Below, one piece after another: positions 1-10,794 of a stretch of DNA of 64,000 nt. Position numbers and translations under genes: made by a program. Position 1 is the stretch's first letter; every line of letters begins with the position of its first letter. Source of the stretch: Liopterus haemorrhoidalis. Lineage: Eukaryota; Arthropoda; Insecta; Coleoptera; Dytiscidae. The notes below the pieces were generated by a model. The model ran no database searches. It saw nothing but the letters and a program-made list of their open reading frames with translations, and was not told where the DNA came from. The stretch spans positions 50,043,466 through 50,107,465 of the forward strand of contig OZ020611.1 in assembly GCA_963971575.1 (NCBI GenBank), written 5' to 3'.

Positions 1-292
1 AAATAGGTTTTTTGGATTCCCTGGACCATGAAACGTGGTCATCATCTGAAGTTGGTATCAAAACAAAGTCGTTAGGGGATAAATCAGGTGAATACGGGCA
101 ATGAGCCATTAATTCGATGTTTTTCTTCTTCAAATAATCAATTGTTTCACGTGCTGTCAAGAAACTACTCGGTCAATTTTTAAGCTGCCAATGATTTCAC
201 AATAACAAATATCAAATTTTAGGAATATAGTAATGACAATTTCAATATTGCCATCTAATGGTCGTTTGTCAAAACATAAAATGTAACCCTCG
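1..292 (-). mobile_element. Internally deleted mariner copy (MITE-like), 5' part outside the window
   Basis: The right end reads TGTAACCCTCG followed by TA, matching the terminal repeat of the longer mariner at 8434-9635. Bases about 20-165 match that element's transposase C-terminal region on the minus strand (compare 8580-8785). The sequence then jumps directly to the region equivalent to 9510-9635. About 720 bases of transposase gene are therefore missing, which makes this a non-autonomous deletion derivative of the same family. The left end lies before base 1. Both matches were seen by eye in this window. Confidence 0.8.
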
Positions 293-294
293 TA

Positions 295-1243
295 CATATT
301 TATAATTAATTCAACGTAAAGGCACCGGATTTTATCTGTACATTTAATAGTAACCTACTTTTTAAATATATTGCATGCAAAAGAAATATTGAACTGGTAA
401 ATTAATTTTTTTATATGATCATTTAGTATAATAGTTTATTAAATAGCATTTAATTTCAATACTTTTTTCTTCGCCTCCAGTCAAATTGAAATCAGATCAT
501 TGTTCGCTTTAATAATTGTTTTTTTTTTGTTCTTCTTTTTTAGCTTCGCGCTAAATACTCATAAATCATAAGTTGTGATTTATGCAGAAACTGTATGCAA
601 GAAATGGCTTTTTTGAATTTAATTAAAATTAAATTAATTCTTAAATATTTTGATGTAGTGGCAGACAGACAGATGTCATGATGTATTAATTCATCTCGCA
701 GTTATGACATGTAGAAAAGTAATAAATCATTTTTTGAACTAAAGAAATGCCCTTAATATAGCAATTAATTGTAATTTTTTATATATTTTTTAGTTTATAT
801 TGCAGTTCAATTTATAATAAACTGACAGGTAAAAATATAGAATTAGTTCAATGAAATTCAGTAAAATAGTTCTAGAAATAGAATTCTTTCTGGTTAATGA
901 AGGCATCAAACTCAAGTAAATTTTGTTTGTAATAGACGATATCCAAAATGACGTCAGCAGAACTAGCGCCAGTATCCTTTTGTGACACTAGTCTTACAAT
1001 TATCTCATGTTTACTTATAATTCATTGCCGGAGAATAACTTTAGTTTCTACGAAGACGACAATGAAGTTTTAATAGAGAGGTTATGTTGAAATGCACATT
1101 TAAATTTTAAAATAATAATAATAAATTATGAAATAATGAAATTTTACTAATACATATAAATTAGCAACAGTTAACATGTAAATAGTATCAGCAATGCAAT
1201 TGTTTGTCAAAATAGTTCGACTAATGAACATTGTCGCTACTGT
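295..1243. other. AT-rich DNA without recognised features
   Basis: No open frame or repeat that I can assign. It is noncoding in appearance, with poly-T and poly-A runs. Confidence 0.5.
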
Positions 1244-1302
1244 TGATTATATAAAGAATATCGTCTATAGAGAAATTAAAATTATATAAAGAATATCGTC
1301 TA

Positions 1303-2205
1303 AAGAACGCGGTGTTCGACAAGGCGATCCGATTTCTCCCAAATTATTCAACGCAGCTCTGGATTTGGCGTTTAAAAACTGTGACTGGGCGAATCGTGGT
1401 CTAGATATAGACGAAGTGAGACTTAACAATCTGAGATTCGCAGACGATATTATTCTACTATCAGACAATGTAGCAGACATGGCGTACATGCCAAAAGAAC
1501 TAAAAAAGGAAACCAAAAAAATTGGATTGAAGGTAAATATCTCTGAGACGCAATTGATGACGAACCTAGTATTGAGTAACCATCTATACCTTGGTGGCAA
1601 ACAGATAGAACAGGTAGTCAGCTACAAATATCTAGGGCATGACATTAGCATAGGCCAAGACAATCAAACCCGAGAAATAAAACGCCGCATCGGTCTAGAG
1701 TGGGCGGCTTTTGGCAAGTTGAGAGACGTTTTCACTAGAAACTTAACAAATTGCTTGGAGAAAAAAGTTTTCAACCAATGCATACTACCTGTTCTAACAT
1801 ACAGATCGGAAACTCTGATTAACATTAACAGCTAAGTCATCTGAAATATTAAGAGTTGCCGAAAGATCGATAGAGAGATCAATACTAGGAATTAGTCTAA
1901 TATATCGAAAAACAAATCAGTGGATTCGAGAACAAACAGAAGTATGTAACGTCATCGAAAGAATTGCTCGTCTTAAATGGAACTGGGCTGGACATGTGGC
2001 TAGACTTTAAGATGACAGATGGGCACAGAAGATTCTAGATTGTAGACCCAGAGATACCAACAGAAGCAGAGGAAGACCCCCAACTAGGTGGACGGATGAC
2101 GTAAAGAGAGTTGTGGTAAACTGGAAATCTGTAGCACAAGATCGTTCCGAATGGAAAAAGCGTGGGGAGGCCTACGTTCAGCAGTGGACAAGAAAGGCTG
2201 TTTAA
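1303..2205 (+). pseudogene. RTE reverse transcriptase C-terminal fragment
   Basis: This would copy element RNA into DNA during target-primed reverse transcription. The translation shows GVRQGDPISPKLFN (RT motif B), then LRFADDIILLSD with the catalytic FADD (about 1435-1470), then SYKYLGHDIS (RT thumb region). A frameshift or stop near 1835 interrupts it. The C-terminal part continues in another frame with RLKWNWAGHVARL and RGRPPTRWTDDVKR, typical of insect RTE ORFs, and ends at a TAA at 2203-2205. The endonuclease and N-terminal RT are absent. There is an in-frame stop after AGHVARL. The fragment is dead. Confidence 0.85.
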
Positions 2206-2228
2206 TGATGATGATAATGATGATGATA
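1303..2228 (+). mobile_element. RTE-type non-LTR retrotransposon, 5'-truncated 3' end
   Basis: The element begins inside the reverse transcriptase and runs to a TGATGATGAT microsatellite tail (about 2206-2228), the usual 3' end of RTE-clade LINEs. A 23-bp direct repeat (TATAAAGAATATCGTC core) lies at about 1244-1266 and 1282-1304, just at the 5' junction. It may be a target duplication or local slippage. Confidence 0.8.
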
Positions 2229-2229
2229 G

Positions 2230-2894
2230 TCTATTGAAAAAAAAAATCTTGTAGAAATTGTTAAGTAGATTAGATTAGTTTTAGACTTGAGCGTTAACTA
2301 AGGTTAGGTTAAAACAGAAAATTTTGTCCTAACATCACACAAAAACTGATAGACCGGTTTTTTTAATTTTTGACGGTATTGTAGTCTGGACTCACGGACT
2401 TTTTCGATAAAAAATTTGAATACAATATTAATTAGCAACAATGAATTCAAAACGTTTTCCGTTACCTTCAATATGTGCAAGACAAAAATAAATAAATAAA
2501 AACATGTGTAAACAAACTTGTTTACATGTATTATTATATTTTAAATCCTTTTGGCTTGCAATACCTATTTGTGAATTGCGGTTGAATGAAGAGGACGAAA
2601 AAAATAACCCGCTAATTACGATAGGATGAATCATTTTCACGATAGAGCAAAATAACTAAAACCATATTTTTGGAATTGACCTTTTCCCCATCGTGTGCGT
2701 AGCTCTGTTTACAAGATATCGTCCATTATTGATTTTGCGGCACAAAAAAGATTTTCGAAATGACGCATGAATTTTGTATTAAATAGACCGTTTTCTATTA
2801 AACTGCGTTCGTAGATTACGAATATGATATCATAATGGCAAAATAGTTATCGGGAAATTGCTCGGAAACAAGTACTGGCCAAAAGCACTTTATT
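2230..2894. other. AT-rich DNA without recognised features
   Basis: A short minus-strand open frame at 2428-2640 has no recognisable motif. I see nothing else. Confidence 0.4.
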
Positions 2895-3055
2895 TTCCAA
2901 ACTGCAAGTGCTGACCTAAAAAAAAGGTCCTCACTTTAAAAATACAAGTGACCTTAAAAAACTCACTTGTATTTTGTCAAAAACCACGTGTTTTTTTAAC
3001 TCTCTTAGGGGGGGGTCAAGCCCGTGAGCCCCCCCCCCCCGGGTGCTCGTCAGCC
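2895..3055. mobile_element. Probable hAT MITE remnant with AGTGAGGAC-type subrepeats and G/C tracts
   Basis: The reverse complement contains the phrase AAGTGAGGACCTTTTTTTAG, which also occurs as a tandem subrepeat inside the hAT MITE at 63563-63868. The segment then runs into a G9 tract and a C12 tract near 3007-3042. I could not find both ends. The link rests on the shared subrepeat only. Confidence 0.4.
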
Positions 3056-3059
3056 AGCA

Positions 3060-3400
3060 AGATGTATCCACAGAACTAACTGCATATTTTTCACTGGAGG
3101 CCATTTAGTTCATGTTCCTTGGAACAGTGATCTCCAAGTGGAGGAAACTTAATTGGCTGCCTAGAAGCCCAAATTTAGTACCCATGGGTTTTCCCTATGG
3201 GGTTATTTCAAATCGAAGTTCTACAATGAAGCCCTGAAGACTTTGCTTCAGTTAAAAGCCAGAATTTGTCAATAAATCCAGACCATTGGGCCGACACTAT
3301 ATAGGCGGTTTATGGAAAACTTTAAGTCTCGCCTTGATGGTGGTACAGCGGATCCGAGTAAAAATATCTAATATTTGAAGCGAAGTCGTACAACGGTCAC
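3060..3400 (+). pseudogene. DD41D (VS/Visitor-type) mariner transposase C-terminal remnant
   Basis: One frame reads LNWLPRSPNLVPMG, a decayed form of the family motif WPPRSPDLTPLDFFLWG that carries the third catalytic aspartate. Here the Asp codons have become Asn and Gly. Downstream, another frame gives IGPTL(Y)RRFMENFKSRLDGG, resembling the transposase C-terminus. Several frameshifts are present. Not functional. The assignment rests on motif similarity alone. Confidence 0.6.
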
Positions 3401-3409
3401 CGTTTGAAG

Positions 3410-4842
3410 GTTTATAATGAAATTCTGTAGGTCTGAGTTTTTCCGCCAAACAGATGGTGTTTGTTTCACCGATGTAAGCCCCATCTATAGCTGAGGCTTG
3501 ATAATTATTAGTTTAGACGACTGCTGTACGCCGAGTGTACGGCTGTTTTACTTAAAATTTCTTTTATTGAAATTTGGGCGCCGTATGAATATGCGTACGA
3601 CCTTTAAAGTTTTTGTAGAGTCATTTGGACTCTGTAAGATCGTTGTATGCTGTATGCTAGACTGCCGTTGTTCGATTATTGTAAAGTCGCCGTTTTACTT
3701 GGAGCGAGCGAAGGAAGGCATCTTGATGGTATAATTTTTCACAAGTAACTTTTTCTACTTTGTACGCTAAAATAAAAAAATAAAATAATCCAAATAAATA
3801 AAAATTTTAATAGGTGAGTTTTGTTCTTTAAAAATAAAGATAATATTTTAGTACACTTCTATATGGTAAAGTTGTATTATCGTTTTTACCGAGCCCCACG
3901 TTGACTCGGGAGCTGTATCAGAATTCAGCTTAGCCACTGTTTTAACTAGGTATTATCCTTAAATTTCCGTCAGAGATGCAAGGACATCTATGTCTTCGTT
4001 CATAAAATACACTTGTTGCAGCCTGCATACAATGTGTGGTATAAACATCTGAAATGAATAGTTGTTACAGCTACAGATAAGGTGCCTGTCTTTCCTGTTT
4101 CCTTGGTCTCTAGTCTAGACTGTCTGGTATACAAGTAGATGTAGAGAAATGTAAGCGGGTCTTATCATGGATTATGATAATCGCAGTTAAATGTATAGAA
4201 AGGTGTGTCGATTGCTTCGATCTGTTCATTCCAGCGGAGATAAGAATGTGATTGATTTCCCAATAAGTTAGATTTGCAGTGTAAGCTTCTCTCCTACTAA
4301 GTAACGTGAGAAACAGAGTCGTATTTAGTAAATTATACACGTTTTATATGAATTTTATAGCATATTTGCACAACCTAGTTAAGATTATACATCAGCAGTT
4401 CATTTATTAGATTTGTTGCACAGATGATATTGGCAAAATGATATTAGATAACCACGTAAGTTTGTGTGGTGTTACCTTAACCTTTTGATCGTTTGATGGT
4501 TGCCTGGAGGATGACCCAACCAGCAAAACCTAACGTCTGGTTAAAAAATAAATAAATAATATCTATCGTCAGAGTAAGCCGAGAAGAAAACGTATGTCTT
4601 TGTGTAAATTTGGAAGGGTAGAAACTACTTACATAACTGATACTACAGAGCTATTGAGCAAATTTTAAATTTGCTTTAAACAGCTTGTTTTTCTTATTTA
4701 TTAATTTATTTTTTTATAAAATAGCAAGTAAAAATGGACACATTCACCTGAATAAACAGCCTAAAAAAACTTTTAAATTAAACAAGATGGGACATGAGAC
4801 CACCGCCATCATCAATACAGATTCTGATTCTCCTGTTAATTG
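3410..4842. other. Unassigned DNA
   Basis: It contains short open frames (3498-3734 plus, 4110-4340 minus, 4685-4842 plus) with no recognisable domain. The last of these is cut by the hAT insertion at 4851. No other element could be supported. Confidence 0.4.
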
Positions 4843-4850
4843 GTCTAAAT

Positions 4851-5893
4851 CAGTGGTTTTAACCGGGGGTGCGAGAGAAGTTTCTAAATTTTTAATGAAA
4901 ATTACCGTTTAACCGCTTATGAGAAACATGCTTTATTGTTTTCTTCCCCACTCCTATGGCTAAAACCAGACCAGGGTTTTTGAATTGCGCGAAGAAATTA
5001 TACATTTTTTATTAACCCAAATAGTGATTTAGTGGAAGCTTTTAGAAATAGAAACGCAATACTTCGGCTAGCCTACTTACCAGATATATTTAACCACCAA
5101 AATGAATTAAGTTCATCAATGCAAGGATTTCATAAGAACATAATAACAGCTAGTGAAGCATTAGCCTCATTTAATGAAAAATTAAACCTTTGGAGACGTC
5201 GAGTTGATAATGGGAATTTAGCAAATTTTTTACCTTTTCTGGATTCAATTGTTTTGGAAAATGAAAAAATAACAATTATACCCGAAATAAAATTACACCC
5301 CCACCAATTGAGTGAATCATTTGATGGATACTTTTCCACGGGAAATATAGGCAAAATTAATAGATGGATACTCAATCCCTTTTTGTTTGACCTAAATTCA
5401 ATGGACGACAACGTTTTATTAAAAGACGATCTAATCGCAATACGAGCTAATGCACGTGTTGTAATGGAATTTGAAAAACTAAACTTAGAACAGTTCTGGT
5501 GTATACAGTTAGAACTTTATCCAGAATTAGCAAAAGCAGCATTAGAGACACTTTTACCATTTGCCACCACTTACCTTTGTGAAATGAGTTTTTCATCACT
5601 TTTGCACATCAAAACAAAAGCCAGAAATCGCTTAAATGCATCGGATGCCTTGTTTTAAAAGGATAATTATGAACAAACAACAACAACGTAGCTATTAAAA
5701 ATGTAGTTATTGTTTAATATGTAATAACATAGTATGCATTGTAAATGTATTAATTTGTTTGTGCAATAAATAAATTATCTTGCAGTAATTGTCTTTTCCT
5801 AAATAAAAATAGAAACACATTTTTCAAGGGGGTGCGACAGCTTATTTTCAGATTCAAGGGGATGCTGACTATTAAAAAGATTCAGAACCACTG
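4851..5893 (+). mobile_element. hAT transposon, internally deleted, with 8-bp target duplication
   Basis: The element starts CAGTGGTTTTAACCGGGGG and ends GATTCAGAACCACTG, giving an imperfect terminal inverted repeat. It is flanked on both sides by the identical 8-bp sequence GTCTAAAT (4843-4850 and 5894-5901), the duplication length diagnostic of hAT insertions. At 1043 bp it is much shorter than an autonomous element and keeps only the C-terminal part of the transposase. Confidence 0.93.
5032..5658 (+). pseudogene. hAT transposase, C-terminal part (ZBED5/SCAND3-like)
   Basis: The frame opens in sequence upstream of the family's usual C-terminal region, so the start at 5032 is only the first possible codon. 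Residues 13-35 (LAYLPDIFNHQNELSSSMQG) match the region before the hAT dimerisation domain in ZBED5/SCAND3-like proteins. Residues about 170-205 (LPFATTYLCEMSFSSLLHIK, then KARNRLNASDAL) are the hATC dimerisation motif. The BED finger and the first catalytic Asp region are missing. This is a 208-residue remnant of a protein normally near 600 residues. The frame is uninterrupted, which suggests a fairly young copy. Confidence 0.85.
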
Positions 5894-5901
5894 GTCTAAA
5901 T

Positions 5902-6703
5902 ACAAATTATTTAATTTGTTTACTTGTCAAAAATGACAGTAATAAACAGTTTTTGTTTTTGTTGCTTTATTATCTCCAACATGCTCTTTGAATCACACGA
6001 TATAAACAAGTCCGAATAGATTGAAGATCTAAGGACTGCCCAAAATCCATATTTTTAGATCAGTTGAAGGAGACCTAAAAATATTAAATGTAAGAGAGTG
6101 TTAGATGCTAGTTCATATAAGGTTGTCGAGCCATTGTTGATAATGACGATTCCAAGCAATCTATTTGGTTGTCTAATAGTAATATTACCTTCATCTAGAT
6201 TTCCAGTTATAAAACTAATAACAGTAATAATAAACAATAATAACAACCAATAATAATAAAGATACTGATAAGTAAGGCAATTTTGCATCTAATGTGAGAT
6301 TAAGTCATCATCTAAGTAATCTCGTTAATATAGAACTTATCGTGCACATGTACAACCTACTCTCGTTTGATCGATACCAAAGTGATTTTAGCGCAGGTCA
6401 TATCGGCAATTAAACTAATTGAACAGTTTATATGTAAATGGAGGCAAAAACAAAAATTCAAAACATTAAGAGATACTTATAATCGTAAAATTCAATCTTG
6501 CTTAATCGATTATCCACAGATCTTTTTCAGTGGATGTTAAAAGATAAAATGCTATCAAGTTGCATTTGTATATTGACAAAGACATACCAACAAATATGAT
6601 GTGACAGATCTAATTAAATAAACGACGGTAGTAATGCAATGTGCCGTGGTAGAATCAAGTGTTTGTAAAGGTTATAATCTTTTTCTTGAAGCTATAAGTA
6701 CAA
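5902..6703. other. Unassigned AT-rich DNA
   Basis: A minus-strand open frame (6055-6288) shows no motif. I see no repeat that I can assign. Confidence 0.4.
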
Positions 6704-7148
6704 TTGTACTTTATTAACGTATTGGACTGGGTTCTTCGTAACGATCTCACAGAACACAGAGGTATACAGTGCGACTTCCAAAACCGTTTGGAAGATTTGA
6801 GAGATTCTATGCAGACGATATATGCCTTCTATCACATAATTACGAAGATATGCAAGCCAAACTTGAAAGTTCAAGAACTTTGGCTAATTTAGTTGGCTTA
6901 AGCATAAACAAAGCAAAAACCAAAGTAATGCGGATTAATACCAGTAACATCAACAGATTTTCCATCAACGGCGAAGACTTAGAAGATGTGGAAGAATTTT
7001 GCTACCTTGGTAGTGCAATAACGAAAGGTGGAGGAACTTCGAGGGATGTGAACAACAGAATACTTAAAGCTCAACAAGCATTCGGCTTGTCGAAAGAAGT
7101 CTGGAAATCCAATAAAATCTCTCGTAACACTAAGGTCCGCATAATTAA
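6704..7148 (+). pseudogene. Non-LTR retrotransposon reverse transcriptase fragment
   Basis: The frame VLDWVLRNDLTEHRGIQCDF continues after a frameshift as FYADDICLLSHNYEDMQAKL (catalytic YADD near 6805-6820). It then reads LANLVGLSINKAKTKVMRIN, EFCYLGSAITKGGGTSRDV and ILKAQQAFG. This is the palm and thumb region of an apurinic-endonuclease-type LINE reverse transcriptase, of a type often found beside CFDP2-like endonuclease domains. The 5' end and C-terminus are missing. The reading frame is interrupted at 7149 by the TTAA MITE. The exact LINE clade is uncertain. Confidence 0.8.
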
Positions 7149-7465
7149 CAGGTTGACTGCCAAGAGGTCGTATACGACCGCCGGCTAGCATTTCCCCGTA
7201 TGCCCGAGCGGTCGTGTATGGCCGCCAGAATACTATGAATTATTTTCGTGAATATTATGCCAGCGGTCGTGCACAAAATTAGTTTAAAGACGTTGAACGA
7301 TCGCTGTGGCGTACAAAAGTTCTAAGCAAGTGCGAAAAAAATATTGGTTAATTAAACAAAAATATAAAAACAAACCCTTGAACCATGTTTCTAGACCAAC
7401 ATAACATTTATATTCAACTTGGCACCTTGAACATTTTTAAGTAATTTTCTATGGCAGTCAACCTG
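7149..7465. mobile_element. piggyBac-like MITE with TTAA duplication
   Basis: The ends CAGGTTGACTGCCA and TGGCAGTCAACCTG are perfect inverted repeats. Both are flanked by TTAA (7145-7148 and 7466-7469), the target site of piggyBac-type transposons. The 317-bp body has no coding frame. It holds several ..GCGGTCGT.. repeats near 7167, 7210 and 7264. It is inserted into the LINE reverse transcriptase fragment. Confidence 0.88.
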
Positions 7466-7469
7466 TTAA

Positions 7470-8431
7470 CCAATGTAAACCGCTCGAGGAAATGAGTTTA
7501 GGCATTTTCTCGAACGCTCTGGAGTTAAACAGATGCACTCCGAGCTTGCTTCCTGAAACCACCTGATAAATACGGTCATAAATAGATACCTTACCATTGC
7601 CATTGCAACTTAGTTTTGTTCAGTACCGAGCAATTATTGGAAATGTTATCGATAAACACATTTTTGTTGGATTATTTAGAACAATTCGGTTTGTCGAAAA
7701 TGACCATGTTTTATATATATCGTTATTCCAGAAAAGATATCAGATTTAATCATTAATCTACTATTCGTGAGACAACATTAATTTGAAATTCAATTATTTC
7801 CACTAAATCATAACAGAATTTATGATATCATAGCATCAATAAATCACTAAACCCAATAAAAATTAGTGAACAAATTGAAAGAAATCAGAGTCACTGGCCT
7901 CATTACTTAATGTCACTTCTAGAATAAATGTTCTGAGTTGCAGAATCATTGCAGATGGTTAGATATTTTTTACTGTTTGATATAAAGCCGTACAGTCAAT
8001 TTATCATCTGTTTTTTATGTTGAAACCAGTAAGATTAAAATATATAGGGGCTTAGTTATAACATCTAGAAAGGTTAAAGTTAATCTAGTACTTGTAACTA
8101 TATACAGTCATCTCAACTAAATGGCGGAAGGAGTAGATTTATTTAAATATGAATACATAACGGTCTTCGGTCATTTTATTTTTTATTGATGAGGGCTATA
8201 TTTTTAGACAGTGATATGGCGCATCAAAAATTGTCCTGAGTTAAGACGTGATCTTCCTAGTGTTTACCAAGTTTTTATAAGATTTGATAAGTCAAACAGA
8301 AAGGAAAAACTATAAATAATAAGTAAACTATATTTATATATAGTAAACTATATCAGCAGTTAGCAATTAGTTTTGCTTACGGCCCATACCCTAAAACATA
8401 CAGCTCTTATATTTAATTGTCGATAACTTTG
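7470..8431. other. Unassigned AT-rich DNA
   Basis: The first tens of bases may continue the interrupted LINE. I see no other feature. Confidence 0.4.
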
Positions 8432-8433
8432 TA

Positions 8434-9635
8434 CGAGGGCTACCTTTTAATTTTTTACAAAATCTAAGCAAGAAAAAAAATTGTTTGAACAAACTGTTTT
8501 ATTGCATTTCAGAATATTCGCCTTTAAGATTTATAGACTTTTGCATGCGTTCAAACCAATTCTCGAAACATATTTTCCACTCTGAAGTTGGTATCTCAAA
8601 AACATGGTCTTCGAAGGCTTCAACAATTCTTGAGGTGATGAAAATCGCTGTCCACGCATTTTTTGTTTGACATTGGAGGACAAAAAAAAGTCATTAGAGT
8701 ATAAATCAGGTGAATGAGACGGGCAGTGAGACATTTCGATGTTTTTCTCCTTCAAATAATCAATTGTTTGACGTTCTGTGTGGGAGCTTACATTGTCAAG
8801 ATAAAGTATGATGCAACGTTTTTGGTTGTTTTTCCTGATTTTGATTTCTGGCAACCGAAGAAATAAGCGATCATTTTCTTGGTACATCGTGAACGAACAA
8901 CTTTTGTGTTTTTCGGGTCATCTTGGAATATCCAATAGTGGATTGTTGCTTAGTTTCCGGTTCATATGAATAATCCAAGTTTCGTAACCTGTTAACGATG
9001 TTGTATATGGATTTTGCAGTGCCTAGGTTGAATTTTTTTTTAGCATTCCCTTACACCAATGAACACGAGCCTTTTTTTGAGCTTCGGTCAAATTATGCGG
9101 AATTCTTCGGGAACAATTCTTTTTCACAGCTAAATGTTGATGCAAAGTGGAATGTATTGCAGTCTGCGATATGCCAAAGGATGCCTCTATCTCACGGTAA
9201 ATCACATGCCGATCTTCTTCAATCATTTTGCGCACAGCATCGATGTTTTTTTGAATCACAACCGATTTTGGTCGACCTTCACGAGATTCGTCACTGAAGG
9301 ACGCACGACCACGACGAAATTCTGCAAACCAATTGTAAATAGTCTTTTCTGACTGTGCTTCATTACCAAAAGTTGAGCGAAGCGAATCTATGTATTATTG
9401 TTGAGTTAGGATTTTACTATGTAAATCGTAAAAAATCATCCAACGAAAACCTTCACAGTAATATTCATTTTTTGACAAACTTGTTTTTTTTTTAAACGCT
9501 CACTGTCCACAAACTACACGGTCAATTTATAAGCTGCCATTGATTTCACAATAAAAAATGTAAAATTTTACGAATATAATAATGTTACTGTTTCAATATT
9601 GTCATCTAGTGGAAAAACATAAAAGGTAACCCCCG
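8434..9635 (-). mobile_element. Full-length mariner (DD34D) transposon
   Basis: The terminal inverted repeats CGAGGGCTACCTTTT and AAAAGGTAACCCCCG are flanked by TA duplications (8432-8433 and 9636-9637). The length of 1202 bp fits mariner elements. The transposase gene lies on the minus strand. The deletion copy at 1-292 belongs to the same family. Confidence 0.93.
8480..9450 (-). pseudogene. Mariner transposase pseudogene
   Basis: This encoded the cut-and-paste transposase that binds the element's terminal repeats. The N-terminal HTH region reads KTIYNWFAEFRRGRASFSDE, then EGRPKSV and RHVIYREIEASFGISQTAIH. A decayed WVPH-type linker reads RRIPHNLTEAQKKARV. The second and third catalytic Asp sit in YLDNVSSHT and SPDLYSND with 34 residues between them, the DD34D signature. 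The first catalytic Asp is lost: the usual TGDETW reads TGYETW (about 8980). There is also a stop near the N-terminus and at least one frame change between 9023 and 8887. It is not functional. Confidence 0.9.
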
Positions 9636-9721
9636 TATTAGCTATCTATTTAGCCAGTTACTCAACTATTAGTTTTATCAAAACTGATGAAAGAATCGAT
9701 TTTTTTTTTTTTTGTAATGTT

Positions 9722-9840
9722 AATAATGGTGACAAAGCGGTAAGGACCTAGACCTTGACCTAAATTCTAATCAGAGACCTTTGGCACGAGAAGCTAAGTC
9801 GGTATCCTGCGTATACCACTTCGTTGCCGGCTAGACGTCG
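9722..9840 (-). repeat. Diverged tRNA-derived SINE
   Basis: The reverse complement reads CGACTTAGCTTCTCGTGCCA followed by AAGGTCTCTGATTAGAATTT. This aligns by eye with the SINE head at 17530-17585 (CGACCTAGTTTCACGAGCCA, then AAGGTCCCGGGTTCGAATCC). The box B is decayed, so this is an old copy. Confidence 0.65.
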
Positions 9841-9849
9841 TTGAACGTT

Positions 9850-10485
9850 AAAAATTTTTTGTTACTAAAAATATAGTTCATCATCACATTGAAAAAGTTC
9901 CAATATTATGCAAAATTTTGCTAAAAAAATTAAAGTTAATAATGTGGTTGTTAACAGTTTATTGAAATTATGTGTCTATGTTAATTCTAGCGATAAAACT
10001 AATAAAATCTAATTATAAATTCCAACCCGCCTTCGTGATTAAATTAATATATTTGACATCTTAATGTGGAAACCAATCAAATATATATTAGATGAAGGCA
10101 TACATGTATCTGAGTGGATATAGCCTCCCATCTGTTCATTAAGCAAACTGCTGATTAAAAAGCAATCTCACGTGGGGTCGCCCATTCGCCAACTACATAC
10201 AATTCGCAAAGACCAGTTGCTAATTAATTTCAACTTCTAATATGTAATTCGAGATTCGTGGCTTCATTTTGGCAGGAAACATGAGTAGTGACAGAAGATT
10301 AGTAGGCTCAAATAGCTGTTAAAGGTTTAGATAGAAGCCAATGTGATTAAGTGCCAGATTAAATTTTTGGTTAGATGAAATTGACTTTATGAATATTGAT
10401 TAGATTCAGATTTTCAGTGGGTGGAAAGATTTACTGATCAAATTTTCAATTAAGGATACTAAAGATAGTATAACACTTCCAAATA
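9850..10485. other. Unassigned AT-rich DNA
   Basis: I see no coding frame and no recognised repeat. Confidence 0.4.
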
Positions 10486-10565
10486 CAGCGGTACCTCGAC
10501 ATACGAACTTAATTAGTTCCTGACGGTGGTTCGCATCTTGAAAAGTACGTATCTTAAAACCTTAT
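10486..10565 (+). mobile_element. hAT-like terminus, one-ended
   Basis: CAGCGGTACCTCGACATACG followed by AACTTAATTAGTTC resembles the widespread hAT terminus CAGTGGTACCTCGA. I found no matching inverted end downstream, so this is a fragment or a chance similarity. Confidence 0.45.
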
Positions 10566-10794
10566 TTTTCATTATATCTTATGGAAAATCAATAAATCCG
10601 TTCCCAGATTTAATAATTAAAAATTATTCTCAACTAAAGGAATGGAATTAGTGAGCAATTGAAGCTTTTAACATTTAAGGAGGAAGCAAATAACTTGCCT
10701 CAATCAGGGTCCAATCCCTAGAAGTTAGTGACGATAATTCGGTACTATTAATTATTAATTTAAGCTACAATCGCAGCTCTAAAATTAATAGATT

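Noticed and set aside
3498..3734. 78-codon open frame as a host gene
   Set aside because: No recognisable motif, no splice context, and flanking TE remnants.
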